A DNA stretch of 64,000 nt from Emcibacter sp048269205 (GCF_048269205.1 NZ_JBLXJC010000001.1:806001-870000); one strand, 5' to 3'. Shown: positions 33,999 through 42,858, numbered from the stretch's first letter. The notes: a model not told the origin generated them from the sequence alone. A program made the numbers and translations.

Positions 33999-35432
33999 AT
34001 GCATCGCCAGCGCTGTACCAGAATCATTGCAACCCTTGGCCCGTCCAGTAATACCGTGGAGATGATCCGCAAACTATCCGATGCGGGTGCGGACGTGTTC
34101 CGGCTGAATATGAGCCATGGCGCCCATAAGGATGTGGCTGCACTGCATGACATGATTCGCGAGGTGGAGAAACAGACCGGTCGTCCCATCGGCATTCTGG
34201 CCGACCTGCAGGGACCCAAACTGAGAATCGGTGCCTTCCAAAATGACCGGATCGAACTGAAGGAAGGGACGAAATTCGTCCTCGATATGGACGGCACCCC
34301 AGGAGATGAAAAGAGGGTCGAGCTTCCCCATCCGGAAATTTTCGAGGCCGTGCAGCCGGGCACTCATCTGCTGCTGGATGACGGCAAGATCAGACTGTTG
34401 ATCGACAAGGTTGATGCGCACTCCATCGAGACCACTGTTGTGGTGGGCGGTCCGTTGTCAAACCGCAAGGGCGTTAATGTGCCAAACGCCATTCTGCCGC
34501 TGGCGGCGTTGACGGAAAAGGACCGCAAGGATCTGGATTTCGTCCTCGATCTGGGTGTTGACTGGGTGGCGCTGTCCTTTGTGCAGCGGCCCGAGGATGT
34601 TCAGGAAGCGCGCGACATTATCGGCGATAGGGCTGCAATTCTGTCCAAGCTGGAAAAACCCTCGGCCCTGTATGCCCTGGATGAAATTATTGCCCTGTCC
34701 GATGCGGTAATGGTCGCCCGCGGCGATATGGGTGTGGAATTGCCCATGGAGGAAGTTCCCTCCAAACAGAAGAAGATCATCCGCCATGCCCGCAGAGCCG
34801 GCAAAAGTGTGGTGGTGGCGACCCAGATGCTGGAAAGCATGATCAGCAGTCCGGTACCTACCCGGGCCGAGGTTTCTGATGTGGCCAACGCTATCTTTGA
34901 TGGGGCTGACGCTATCATGCTGTCTGCAGAATCGGCGGCCGGGTCATGGCCACTGGAGGCGGTCAGCACAATGGAGCGGATTGCCACCCATACGGAAAGC
35001 GAACCCAGTTATCGCCGGGCCCTCAGACAGGAGGAAACGCAACTGGAATCCACTTCCGCGGATGCGCTGAGTGCTGCGGCAAGCCAGGTGGCCGTGACCA
35101 TCAATGCCAAGGCCATCGTGACCTATACCGGATCGGGTTCCACGGCCCGGCGGGCTTCCCGTGAACGGCCGGCAACCCCGTTGCTTGTGCTGACCCCCGA
35201 TTTGGGCACGGCGCGCAGACTGTGCCTGTTCTGGGGACTTAATTGTGTCCATACCGCCGATGCAGTCAACTTCCAGGATATGATCGACAAGGCTTGCGAC
35301 ATGTGTCTGCAATATGGTTTTGCCCGGGAAAGTGATCATATCGTGATCATGGCCGGCATGCCGTTCGGCACACCGGGAAAAACCAATGTTCTGCGCATTG
35401 CCCGGGTACAGGCCGACCACCAGGAAAGCTAG
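33999..35432 (+). CDS. pyk: Pyruvate kinase
   Basis: Glycolytic enzyme transferring phosphate from phosphoenolpyruvate to ADP, 477 aa. It begins RCTRIIATLGPSSNTVE and has the substrate block FRLNMSHG near 30 and the signature region AILSKLEKP near 210 with the catalytic Lys. MVARGDMGVELP and VVVATQMLESMI follow, with a C-terminal regulatory domain after about 340. The ATG at 33999 is preferred because AAGGA precedes it with 8-base spacing. A frame start 48 bases earlier adds residues atypical of the family. Confidence 0.95.
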   Translation: MHRQRCTRIIATLGPSSNTVEMIRKLSDAGADVFRLNMSHGAHKDVAALHDMIREVEKQTGRPIGILADLQGPKLRIGAFQNDRIELKEGTKFVLDMDGTPGDEKRVELPHPEIFEAVQPGTHLLLDDGKIRLLIDKVDAHSIETTVVVGGPLSNRKGVNVPNAILPLAALTEKDRKDLDFVLDLGVDWVALSFVQRPEDVQEARDIIGDRAAILSKLEKPSALYALDEIIALSDAVMVARGDMGVELPMEEVPSKQKKIIRHARRAGKSVVVATQMLESMISSPVPTRAEVSDVANAIFDGADAIMLSAESAAGSWPLEAVSTMERIATHTESEPSYRRALRQEETQLESTSADALSAAASQVAVTINAKAIVTYTGSGSTARRASRERPATPLLVLTPDLGTARRLCLFWGLNCVHTADAVNFQDMIDKACDMCLQYGFARESDHIVIMAGMPFGTPGKTNVLRIARVQADHQES

Positions 35433-36049
35433 TCGGCCAGGCCTAGCTCCCGCAGGGTTTCACGCAGGGTGGCGGGGGTCTGGAAGTGGTGTGTTCTGAA
35501 GCCCAGTGCTGCTGCGGCGGAAGTGTTGTCCAGCCGATCGTCAATAAACAGAGTGTCCTTTGCCGCATGGCCGGTTCTTGACAGAAGGATGCGGTAGATT
35601 TCCGGGGCCGGCTTGATCACGCCTTCCTGCCCCGAGACAACCACATCCCGGAAAAGCTCCATGAAATCGAAGGTCCGGCAGAAGCTTTCAAATTTTTCAG
35701 CAGGAAAATTACTCAGGGCGAACAGGGGAACGCCGGCACCGTGCAGTTTTGTCAGAAGTTCCACATTTTCCAGAATGACGCCGTCGAACATTTGGTCCCA
35801 ACAGGTGTCATAGGCGGCGATCATGTCTGCGTGGTCGGGATGACGGAGGGAAAGTTCGGTAATAGCCTCCCGGAAAGTCAGGCCGGCGTCGAGCCGGTTG
35901 TGCCAGTCCATGTTGCAGATGTTTTCCAAAAAGTGATCAAGGTCCCGGTCATCGTCCTGAAACAGGGGGGTAAAAGCATTGCGCGGATGCCACCTGACCA
36001 GCACGTTGCCCAGATCAAAGACAATACACCTTGGCTTGCTTCCGCTCAC
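35429..36049 (-). CDS. HAD-family phosphatase (subfamily IA)
   Basis: A 206-aa haloacid-dehalogenase-like hydrolase resembling YihX-type sugar phosphatases. Motif I is CIVFDLGNVLVRW near residue 10, with the nucleophile Asp. Motif II is ALSNFPAEK, and motifs III/IV are VIKPAPEIYRILL and DTLFIDDRLDN. The annotated start is a GTG with GGGAG seven bases upstream; an ATG 63 bases further upstream gives an unlikely extension. The last bases overlap the convergent pyk stop. The natural substrate is unknown. Confidence 0.82.
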   Translation of the reverse strand: MSGSKPRCIVFDLGNVLVRWHPRNAFTPLFQDDDRDLDHFLENICNMDWHNRLDAGLTFREAITELSLRHPDHADMIAAYDTCWDQMFDGVILENVELLTKLHGAGVPLFALSNFPAEKFESFCRTFDFMELFRDVVVSGQEGVIKPAPEIYRILLSRTGHAAKDTLFIDDRLDNTSAAAALGFRTHHFQTPATLRETLRELGLAD

Positions 36050-36086
36050 CGGAACACTCCCGATAAAATGGTCTCTGAAATGAAGA

Positions 36087-36117
36087 AGACCGTGCTCTTG
36101 GGGGGGAAGCACGGTCT
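36087..36117 (-). terminator. Terminator after rpmJ
   Basis: Perfect 10-base stem AGACCGTGCT / AGCACGGTCT with an 11-base loop. On the minus strand it is followed by TCTTCTTCATTTC. It separates rpmJ from the downstream HAD gene. Confidence 0.75.
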
Positions 36118-36168
36118 CCTATTAACTGCCAACATTGCGTCGACAGCGAATTTCAGTCTTACGGTCAC

Positions 36169-36294
36169 TCAGCCCTGACGCGCCTTGAAACGGCGGTTGG
36201 TCTTGTTGATTACGTAGATCCGGCCTCTGCGGCGGATCACACGACAATCACGGTGACGGTTTTTTAATGACTTTAATGAATTTACAATTTTCAT
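36169..36294 (-). CDS. rpmJ: 50S ribosomal protein L36, zinc-free type
   Basis: A 41-aa ribosomal protein read directly from the minus strand. It starts MKIVNSLKSLKNRHRDC and ends TNRRFKARQG. Only one cysteine remains, so the zinc-ribbon set of C+ L36 is absent. This is the YkgO-like C- form, which in Alphaproteobacteria is normally the sole copy. The initiation context AAAGCGATGAAA is the same as that of rpmE at 43724. A terminator follows. Confidence 0.93.
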   Translation of the reverse strand: MKIVNSLKSLKNRHRDCRVIRRRGRIYVINKTNRRFKARQG

Positions 36295-36375
36295 CGCTTT
36301 GTCCGTCCCAAATTTACTGGTGTCACATAGTGCGACAATTGAACTTGCGGCGGAAACTATATGTGATCAGGCAAA

Positions 36376-36510
36376 ATGTCAACTAAAGAAAACGGCCCTA
36401 AAGGCAAAAAAAAGATAAAAAACAACAACAATGAACAAACTGCTGAAAAATCTAATGTTTCTTTATCTATCGTTAATGGAGAAGGGTATATGATACTACA
36501 AAATGGCTAA
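36376..36510 (+). CDS. Candidate 44-aa small protein upstream of the HerA-like gene
   Basis: An open frame of 45 codons in the AT-rich gap before the HerA-like gene. The product is strongly basic and polar in its first 20 residues (MSTKENGPKGKKKIKNNNNE) and ends NVSLSIVNGEGYMILQNG. AGG lies four bases before the ATG. The stop is 18 bases before the HerA-like start, which has no clear ribosome site of its own, so a coupled leader is possible. It resembles no family I know. It could equally be a chance frame in AT-rich DNA. Confidence 0.35.
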   Translation: MSTKENGPKGKKKIKNNNNEQTAEKSNVSLSIVNGEGYMILQNG

Positions 36511-36528
36511 AACTCAATGTGAAAAAAT

Positions 36529-38193
36529 ATGAACGGTCTACTGAATGAAAAACAGACAGAGCAACTGAGCAAGCTGGCTCTTGAACTGTCCCAGGAAATT
36601 GGCTTTGTAACCGAGGTAAGCGGTAACGGCGTTGTTGCCCTTTGCGCTGTGGAGGCTTTGAACAGGTCCCTTGAAAAGGATGACTCGACATTGCCGCCAG
36701 GACAGATTGGTGCGATCGTCAAGATCAAGGTGATCAAGGGGTTTGTTTACGCAACGGTGAGGGAAGTTGTCCGCCAGGAGAACTCGACAGGGCCGGTGCA
36801 GCATGTAATCATGTATCTTGATTATCTCGGTCATGGAATCAAGGCTCCCTATTCACCTACAGGTGTGATGTTTGATCGCGGGATTTCAGACTTCCCCTGT
36901 CCGGGGCAGATGGTTTACGAAACCACTCTCGAGGATATCGAATCCATATTCGGCGCCAATGACATGAACCATTTCCATGTGGGAACGGTATTCCCCCAGC
37001 ATGTGACACAGGCCAGCATCATGACCGACGCCATGCTTGGCAAGCATTTTGCCGTTCTGGGAAGTACCGGCACGGGTAAATCCTGTACGGTAGCGCTATT
37101 GATTCACAGGCTGGTGGAAAGGATGCCGAACGGTCATATTATCATGCTCGACCCTCACAATGAATATGAGGCGGCCTTCAAGGACTGTGGCGAGCATTTT
37201 GATATCAACAACCTGCGGCTACCCTACTGGATGATGAATTTTGAGGAACATGTGGAATTGTTCGTCGGTCTGCGTCGTTCCCTGGACCGGGAAGTGGAAA
37301 TTGATATTCTGCGGCGCTGTCTGCAGGCCGCCAGGATTGATGCGGCGGAAACAATGAGTTCGGAAAAAATCACGGTGGATACACCTATTCCCTACAAGCT
37401 GTCCTTCATGCTCAAATATCTTGAAAATGAAATGGGTCGGCTGGAAAATCCGGACACATTGACACCCTATATGCGACTTAAGAACAAAATCGAGGAACTG
37501 CGCCGGGATGCCCGGTTCAGCTTCATGTTCTCCGGTCTTCTGGCCAACGACAATCTGTCCGAGGTAATCGGCAACCTGTTGCGGTTCCCGGTGAACGGCA
37601 AACCGGTGTCTACCATTGACCTTTCCGGCGTGCCGTCTGAAATCGTCAACGTGGTGGTCTCCATGATCAGCCGCCTGGTGTTTGATTTCGCGCTCTGGAG
37701 CAAAGGGGGGGATGCCAAGCCGATTCTGTTGGTCTGTGAGGAAGCCCACCGATATGTGCCGACAGAGGATCACACCGTATTTGCTTCTACCCGGAAGGCC
37801 ATTGAACAGATTGCCAAGGAAGGCCGCAAGTATGGCGTGTCACTGGGCCTTGTCTCCCAGCGTCCCGCAGATGTATCTGAATCCGCCCTGTCCCAGTGCG
37901 GTACCATTTTCGCCATGCGCATGAATAATGAACGGGACCAGAATTTCGTATCCCATGTCATGCCGGAAGGGGCTAAGGGGTCTCTTGCCGCGTTGTCCTC
38001 CCTGCAGAACAGGGAAGCTCTGATCGTTGGTGAAGGGGTGCGCGCGCCCGTGCGTGTGAAATTTGACAGCCTTGACGAGAGCAAGCGTCCTTCAAGCACC
38101 AATCCGGCTTATTCCAGTGACTGGCAGAATGACATCAGCAACCAGACATTTATTAATGATGCCATTAAGCATTGGAGAAGCCAGGGACGCTGA
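36529..38193 (+). CDS. HerA-like ATPase (DUF87 family)
   Basis: A 554-aa P-loop ATPase with an N-terminal HAS-barrel-like domain (about 20-130), then the DUF87/HerA core. Walker A is GSTGTGKSC near 178-186 and Walker B is ILLVCEEAHRYVP near 398-410. An arginine-rich sensor region GLVSQRPADVSESAL follows. HerA proteins form hexameric DNA translocases, usually with the nuclease NurA or with Sir2/DUF4297 effectors in defence systems. None of these is adjacent here. A strong terminator follows immediately, so it is probably a solitary gene. Role unknown. Confidence 0.88.
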   Translation: MNGLLNEKQTEQLSKLALELSQEIGFVTEVSGNGVVALCAVEALNRSLEKDDSTLPPGQIGAIVKIKVIKGFVYATVREVVRQENSTGPVQHVIMYLDYLGHGIKAPYSPTGVMFDRGISDFPCPGQMVYETTLEDIESIFGANDMNHFHVGTVFPQHVTQASIMTDAMLGKHFAVLGSTGTGKSCTVALLIHRLVERMPNGHIIMLDPHNEYEAAFKDCGEHFDINNLRLPYWMMNFEEHVELFVGLRRSLDREVEIDILRRCLQAARIDAAETMSSEKITVDTPIPYKLSFMLKYLENEMGRLENPDTLTPYMRLKNKIEELRRDARFSFMFSGLLANDNLSEVIGNLLRFPVNGKPVSTIDLSGVPSEIVNVVVSMISRLVFDFALWSKGGDAKPILLVCEEAHRYVPTEDHTVFASTRKAIEQIAKEGRKYGVSLGLVSQRPADVSESALSQCGTIFAMRMNNERDQNFVSHVMPEGAKGSLAALSSLQNREALIVGEGVRAPVRVKFDSLDESKRPSSTNPAYSSDWQNDISNQTFINDAIKHWRSQGR

Positions 38194-38223
38194 CCCTGCT
38201 GATAAATATCATTCGATTTTCAA

Positions 38224-38257
38224 GGGAGAGCAGTATCGGTGCTCTCCCTGTTTTTTT
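38224..38257 (+). terminator. Rho-independent terminator after the HerA-like gene
   Basis: Perfect 9-base stem GGGAGAGCA / TGCTCTCCC with a 7-base loop, followed by G and seven T residues. Confidence 0.88.
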
Positions 38258-38435
38258 CTGGTGAAATGGAAAAAGTAATTCCTGCACATCACGTTAACGA
38301 TATTTTTAAAGTTCCTCCCCTATAAGGTGACTGTAAGGGAGAAGTCTGTCCGTGTATCGGGATACAGACTAATCAGGATAGTTGGGTAGCTCCCTGTAAA
38401 CTTGAACTGAAATTAAGGCTTGGCGGATAGAAGTT

Positions 38436-40703
38436 ATGAGTGATAAGGACATCGTAGAAACAAAAACTACAAAAACAGGCAGCTTGTTTACAATCCGGAA
38501 CTCCTTGTTCGGGATTGTGGGGATTCTTGTCCTGTCCGTGTTAACGTTCAGTGCCATGTCTGCTTTCGAGGCAGCAGACAGAAAATCCGAAGCGGAACTG
38601 ATTGTTTATGTGAATGACACATCAGACCATCTTCTGGCTTCAGCACATCATTTTTCTGTTGAACGCGGTATCGTCAATACCATTCTCGGCAGCAGCACTG
38701 CTGGCAGTGCCGGTATTCGCTCTGAAGCAGAAGCTGAAAGCGAAAAAGCTGAAGACTCATATGCCATAGCGCTCAAAATGTCCCGGGAAGCGATTGATTT
38801 CGGTGGCAAGGAGCATCTGATCAAGGCTGTGGAAGAGGCCCATAGCAACTATCTGAATGCACGAAAAGCGGCTTATCTGGCCATGGGGGTAGACAAGTCG
38901 GACCGTGCCAAGGCCCAGTATGTTGACGAGAACGGAAAAAGCAAATCCTCCCGCGCTGACCGTCATTTTTACAAGATGACAACAAACCTTATCGATGCGT
39001 TGACCAATCTGCGCATGGGGCTGGTGCTTGAGACAGGTATTTCCAATCACAAATTCGCTACTTACCAGCAGCTCAAGCACGCGCTGTTCGTGATGGCAGA
39101 ATATGCCGACCAGGAATGGGCTGTTATTGGTGCGGCGATCGCCAGTGAAAGGCCGTTGTCATCCCTGCGCATGCAGCTTCTTTCAGTGTATGGCGGACAG
39201 ATCAACGCTTCCTGGAGCCAGACACATGTATTTCTGGATCGCACCTATGTAGACACCAGAATGGTGAAAATGATGGAGAAGGTGGAAGAGATATTCTTCA
39301 AGGATTACGCAGAATCCCTTCGCCAGAGTGTTTATTCTGCTTCTCAGATCGAGGAGCCCTATCCGGTAACTTACGAACAGTGGATCGATGCGGCCTCTGA
39401 AGCTGCGCTTCCGATCATGGAACTGAGCCAGGCTGCTGGTGAAATCACAGCCAAACTCGCCGAAGAGACTTCTGCAGAAGCAACAGGCAGCATGATCTTT
39501 GCCGTTGCCCTTCTGCTGGCGACTGTGGTGGTTGCCGGTGTGGCGACATGGATGGTGGTTTACCGGGTTGTAAAACCCCTGAACGAGCTTGGCGAAGTTA
39601 TGAGCGTGATTGCCGAGGGTAATCTTGAAGCAGAGGTTCACGGCACCGAACGTGGTGACGAGGTCGGTATCATGGCCCGTGCCCTGCAGGTCTTCAAGGA
39701 CGCCGCTATCGAGAAAATTCATCTTGAGGATGAGCGTCGCATAGCCGAGGAAGAAAGCCGCAGGCAGAAAGAAGCCGAGGCTGATGCCAAGCGTCAGGAA
39801 GAAGAAGAACAGCGTAAGCGTGAAGAAGAGCGTGAGGCCAATGCCCGTGAGGAGCGCCGCCGTGAAATGCTTGCCCTTGCTGACGACTTCGAAGCTTCTG
39901 TGATGGAAATTGTGAACGGCGTGTCCACGGCTTCCGGTGAGATGGAAGTGGCTGCCCAGGGTATGTCCGCGGTTGCCGAACAAACCAACCGTCAGTCCCA
40001 GGCTGTGACATCAGCATCCGAACAGGCCAGCGCCAACATCCAGATGGTGGCAAGTGCCGCAGAGCAGCTTTCTGCTTCCGTTAAGGAAATCAGTGGCCAG
40101 GTATCCCAGTCCAGCGCCTACTCAGGCAACGCTGTTCAGGAAACCGAGCGGGCGACCGTCGAAATCCAGGGCCTGGTTTCTGCCGCCCAGAAGATTGGCG
40201 ATGTGATCAACCTGATTAACGATATTGCCAACCAGACCAACCTGCTGGCCCTGAACGCCACCATTGAGGCCGCACGTGCCGGTGAAGCCGGTAAAGGCTT
40301 TGCGGTTGTGGCTTCCGAGGTGAAAAACCTGGCCAGCCAGACAGCGACAGCAACCGAGGAAATCACTAGCCAGGTTGGTGGGATGCAGGCCGCGACTGAA
40401 AAAGCTGTGGCAGCCATCACCGGCATTGAAAATGTGATCAAGCAGATTGACGAAACATCTGTCACCATTGCTTCTGCAGTGGAGGAACAGGAAGCTTCTA
40501 CCCATGAAATTGCCCGGAATGTATCCGAGGTATCTGCCGGTACCCAGGAAGTAACCAGCAATATTCAGGAAGTGAACCAGGGTGCGAAGAGCACAGGAGA
40601 AGCGGCAGGCGCCGTTCTGACGTCCGCCCAGCGTCTGTCGGCACAGTCCAATGAATTGCGCCAGCAGCTCGAGAACTTCCTGTCACAGATTCGCGCCGCG
40701 TAA
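38436..40703 (+). CDS. Methyl-accepting chemotaxis protein
   Basis: A 755-aa transmembrane chemoreceptor. Helix 1 is at about 24-46, a periplasmic sensor of about 300 residues runs to about 350, and helix 2 is near 352-375 (MIFAVALLLATVVVAGVATWMVV). HAMP is at about 378-430. An unusually charged Glu/Arg/Lys coiled coil of about 50 residues follows, and then the signalling domain. The hairpin tip INDIANQTNLLALNATIEAARAGEAGKGFAVVASEV is near 590-625, and the C-terminus lacks a NWETF-type tail. No che genes are adjacent. The ligand is unknown. Confidence 0.94.
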   Translation: MSDKDIVETKTTKTGSLFTIRNSLFGIVGILVLSVLTFSAMSAFEAADRKSEAELIVYVNDTSDHLLASAHHFSVERGIVNTILGSSTAGSAGIRSEAEAESEKAEDSYAIALKMSREAIDFGGKEHLIKAVEEAHSNYLNARKAAYLAMGVDKSDRAKAQYVDENGKSKSSRADRHFYKMTTNLIDALTNLRMGLVLETGISNHKFATYQQLKHALFVMAEYADQEWAVIGAAIASERPLSSLRMQLLSVYGGQINASWSQTHVFLDRTYVDTRMVKMMEKVEEIFFKDYAESLRQSVYSASQIEEPYPVTYEQWIDAASEAALPIMELSQAAGEITAKLAEETSAEATGSMIFAVALLLATVVVAGVATWMVVYRVVKPLNELGEVMSVIAEGNLEAEVHGTERGDEVGIMARALQVFKDAAIEKIHLEDERRIAEEESRRQKEAEADAKRQEEEEQRKREEEREANAREERRREMLALADDFEASVMEIVNGVSTASGEMEVAAQGMSAVAEQTNRQSQAVTSASEQASANIQMVASAAEQLSASVKEISGQVSQSSAYSGNAVQETERATVEIQGLVSAAQKIGDVINLINDIANQTNLLALNATIEAARAGEAGKGFAVVASEVKNLASQTATATEEITSQVGGMQAATEKAVAAITGIENVIKQIDETSVTIASAVEEQEASTHEIARNVSEVSAGTQEVTSNIQEVNQGAKSTGEAAGAVLTSAQRLSAQSNELRQQLENFLSQIRAA

Positions 40704-40885
40704 GGCAGTCTGATATTCAAACAGTATATGCGTATTTTGCTCCACAGCGGGATACGCATATATTTTCGGAGCAAATTCCGGAAATTAAAAAGATAACTAT
40801 AAAAAGCCCCGGCTCGAGGCAGATAAAAGGGAATAACAATAAAAACTGATCCAGAGCAGTTGACCAAGGGGTAGTACACTGGGAG

Positions 40886-40913
40886 GAGCGCCTTTAACAG
40901 GCGCTCTTCTTTT
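40886..40913 (+). terminator. Terminator after the chemoreceptor gene
   Basis: Stem GAGCGCCT / AGGCGCTC with a TTAAC loop, followed by TTCTTTT. Confidence 0.7.
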
Positions 40914-40928
40914 ATCTGGAGCCTGAAG

Positions 40929-41930
40929 TCACGGCGTCAGGACAATTTTTCCGACATTGTCGCCGCTTTCCAGAAAGTCATGGGCCTTGTCTGCGTTATC
41001 CAGGGAAAAGGTGCGGTTCAGCAGCGGTTTGACCGTTCCGGCTTCCAGAAACGGCCAGACATTTTTTTCAAGGTTTGCAGCAATATCCGCTTTGAAGCTG
41101 TTATCCCGTGCGCGCAGGGTCGAACCGGTGAAAGTCAGGCGTTTCAACATGATCGGCAGGACGTTGACTTCCGTTTTTGGCCCTTTCTGGACCGCAATCA
41201 TCACAAGCCGGCCATCTTCGGCCATCATTTTCAGGTTTCGATCCACATAGTCACCGGCCACCATGTCCAGCAGCACGTCAACACCGCGGCCGTCAGTGAA
41301 CTTTTTAACTTCTTCCACGAAATCCTGTGTTCTGTAATTTATGGCCAGGTCAGCGCCCAGGTCGCGACAGACGGTACATTTGTCGTCTGTGCCGCACGTG
41401 GCGATGACCGTGGCGCCAAAGGCTTTGGCCAACTGGATGGCTGTGGTGCCGATGCCGGATGTGCCGCCATGCACCAGAAAAGTCTCTCCCTTTTTCAGCT
41501 GGCCCCGGTCAAACACATTGGACCAGACCGTGAAAAAGGTCTCCGGCAGGGCGGCGGCCTGTTCCAGGGTGAGGGCGTCCGGGACGGGCAGACAGGATTT
41601 TGCCGGGGCGAGGCAATAGTCCGCATAGCCGCCGCCGGTGACCAGGGCGCAGACCTTGTCACCGACTTTCCAGCGTGTCACCCCGTCGCCGGTGGCGACG
41701 ATGGTGCCGGCGATTTCCAGCCCGGGAATATCCGACGCACCGGGCGGGGGCGGATAAAGCCCTTTGCGCTGCATGATATCCGGCCGGTTGACACCGGCGG
41801 CGGCCACCCGGATCAGCACTTCAGCCCGCCCGGCTTCGGGCAGGGGGCGTTCGGTAGGTTTCAGAACCTCCGGTTCGCCGACTTCGGTAATTTCTATGAC
41901 GCGCATTTTCTGGGGCAGGGGATCTGGCAT
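40929..41930 (-). CDS. NAD(P)H:quinone oxidoreductase, MDR family (PIG3-like)
   Basis: A 333-aa medium-chain dehydrogenase/reductase without the zinc ligands of alcohol dehydrogenases. Blocks include VAAAGVNRPDIMQRKGLYPPPPG (about 47-69) and AALPETFFTVWSNVF. The Rossmann region TFLVHGGTSGIGTTAIQLAKAFGATV lies near 147-172. Close relatives (PIG3/TP53I3) reduce quinones with NADPH. The ATG at 41930 has an AGGAA five bases upstream; Met9 is an alternative. It diverges from the DUF1192 gene, a conserved alphaproteobacterial arrangement. Confidence 0.9.
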   Translation of the reverse strand: MPDPLPQKMRVIEITEVGEPEVLKPTERPLPEAGRAEVLIRVAAAGVNRPDIMQRKGLYPPPPGASDIPGLEIAGTIVATGDGVTRWKVGDKVCALVTGGGYADYCLAPAKSCLPVPDALTLEQAAALPETFFTVWSNVFDRGQLKKGETFLVHGGTSGIGTTAIQLAKAFGATVIATCGTDDKCTVCRDLGADLAINYRTQDFVEEVKKFTDGRGVDVLLDMVAGDYVDRNLKMMAEDGRLVMIAVQKGPKTEVNVLPIMLKRLTFTGSTLRARDNSFKADIAANLEKNVWPFLEAGTVKPLLNRTFSLDNADKAHDFLESGDNVGKIVLTP

Positions 41931-42013
41931 ATGAATTCCTAGTGTATGAACGGGGTTGACGGATATATACTGTCCACAATGGAAAATCTGAGCAAAAAAT
42001 CAAGAGGCATGTG

Positions 42014-42205
42014 ATGGATGATGAAGAATTTGAACTGATGGAGGGCTCAACACTACAGGATATCTGCCAAGAGGACCTGGATGTTCATTCTGTTGAATAT
42101 CTTGAAGAGCGTATCGGGATGCTGAAAGCGGAAATTACCCGTACAGAAGCCGCGATTGCTGGCAAGAAGGGGGCCCGTTCGGCGGCCGAGGATTTTTTTA
42201 AATAG
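42014..42205 (+). CDS. DUF1192 family protein
   Basis: A 63-aa acidic, helical protein of unknown function. It contains the family pattern in which an N-terminal acidic segment is followed by LDVHSVEYLEERIGMLKAEI and a short C-terminal helix ending SAAEDFFK. The ATG at 42014 has AGAGG six bases upstream; a GTG one codon earlier is also possible. Found nearly only in Alphaproteobacteria. A strong convergent terminator follows. Confidence 0.87.
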   Translation: MDDEEFELMEGSTLQDICQEDLDVHSVEYLEERIGMLKAEITRTEAAIAGKKGARSAAEDFFK

Positions 42206-42219
42206 TTTATATGAATCAA

Positions 42220-42248
42220 AAACTCCCCATCCATTTGATGGGGAGTTT
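42220..42248. terminator. Bidirectional terminator between DUF1192 and hsp20
   Basis: Perfect 12-base stem AAACTCCCCATC / GATGGGGAGTTT with a CATTT loop, between the convergent genes. Confidence 0.88.
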
Positions 42249-42271
42249 CCACTTGTTTTAACGAACCGGTA

Positions 42272-42736
42272 TCAGGCGGCTTCGCCTTTGATCATTTTTG
42301 GCTTTGATGGCCCGGAGTTGATCTGAATTTCACGCGGTTTCAGATGCTCGGGCACTTCACGCTGCAGATTGATCACCAGCAGGCCGTTTTCAAAACCGGC
42401 GTCCAGGACCCGAATGGTCTCGGCCAGTTTGAAACGGCGTTCGAAGGCGCGTTTGGCGATGCCGCGATAGAGGAATCTGTCGTTTTCTTCAGCTTCATCC
42501 TCGGTACCCTTGCCGGAAATCACCAGCACACCGTCCTGTACGGTAATGGAAAGATCATTTTCAGTAAAACCGGCCAGCGCGACAGTGATTCTGTAATCGT
42601 CATCTCCGACTTTTTCGATGTCATAAGGGGGGTAGGCTGCTTCTTTGACATTTGCAGCCTGGTCAAACATGCGGTTGATATTGTCAAATCCGATGGTTGA
42701 CCGCAAAAGGGGGCTAAGATCAAGTGTACGCATCAT
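42272..42736 (-). CDS. Small heat-shock protein Hsp20 (IbpA-like)
   Basis: A 154-aa alpha-crystallin-domain chaperone that holds unfolding proteins. The domain covers about 35-130 and begins PPYDIEKVGDDDYRITVALAGF. It continues GVLVISGKG and RGIAKRAFERRFKLAETI, and ends with the conserved GLLVINLQREVPE. Two consecutive ATGs (42736 and 42733) follow the AGGA ribosome site. The leader carries a ROSE-like hairpin and the promoter matches the alphaproteobacterial heat-shock form. Transcription and translation should therefore both rise with heat. Confidence 0.95.
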   Translation of the reverse strand: MMRTLDLSPLLRSTIGFDNINRMFDQAANVKEAAYPPYDIEKVGDDDYRITVALAGFTENDLSITVQDGVLVISGKGTEDEAEENDRFLYRGIAKRAFERRFKLAETIRVLDAGFENGLLVINLQREVPEHLKPREIQINSGPSKPKMIKGEAA

Positions 42737-42738
42737 AT

Positions 42739-42759
42739 ATATCCTTTCATAAGCGATAT
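42739..42759 (-). promoter_or_regulatory. ROSE-like RNA thermometer hairpin over the hsp20 ribosome site
   Basis: In the minus-strand RNA, AUAUC-G-CUU pairs with AAGGAUAU across an AUGA loop, leaving one bulged G. This hides the AAGGA ribosome site. The UCGCU on the left arm matches the UYGCU core I recall for ROSE elements, in which the G opposite the Shine-Dalgarno is out of normal pairing. Further upstream, a hairpin with arms AATTCC and GGAATT (42769-42792) and a GGTGCC/GGACC hairpin resemble the upper ROSE stems. Confidence 0.7.
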
Positions 42760-42830
42760 TTACGTTTCAATTCCGCCAGTTGGCCGGAATTTTCAGTCTG
42801 TCAGGTCCGTTTTGGCACCCGATAAAATTG

Positions 42831-42858
42831 AGATAAGATGGAAAATGTGGATTTCAAG
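42831..42858 (-). promoter_or_regulatory. RpoH (sigma-32) type heat-shock promoter of hsp20
   Basis: On the minus strand, CTTG (42858-42855), a 17-base spacer and CTTATCT (42837-42831). This fits the alphaproteobacterial heat-shock consensus CTTG-N17-CYTATNT. The start would be near 42824, giving a leader of about 88 bases. Confidence 0.75.

Noticed and set aside
36529..38193. HerA-based defence system (HerA-Sir2 or HerA-DUF4297)
   Set aside because: Neither flank encodes Sir2, DUF4297, NurA or another effector; the neighbours are rpmJ and a chemoreceptor, and a terminator closes the gene.
38342..38371. Riboswitch in the leader of the chemoreceptor gene
   Set aside because: Only a single 7-base stem (AGTCTGT / ACAGACT) with a long loop is visible; no known riboswitch core was recognised.
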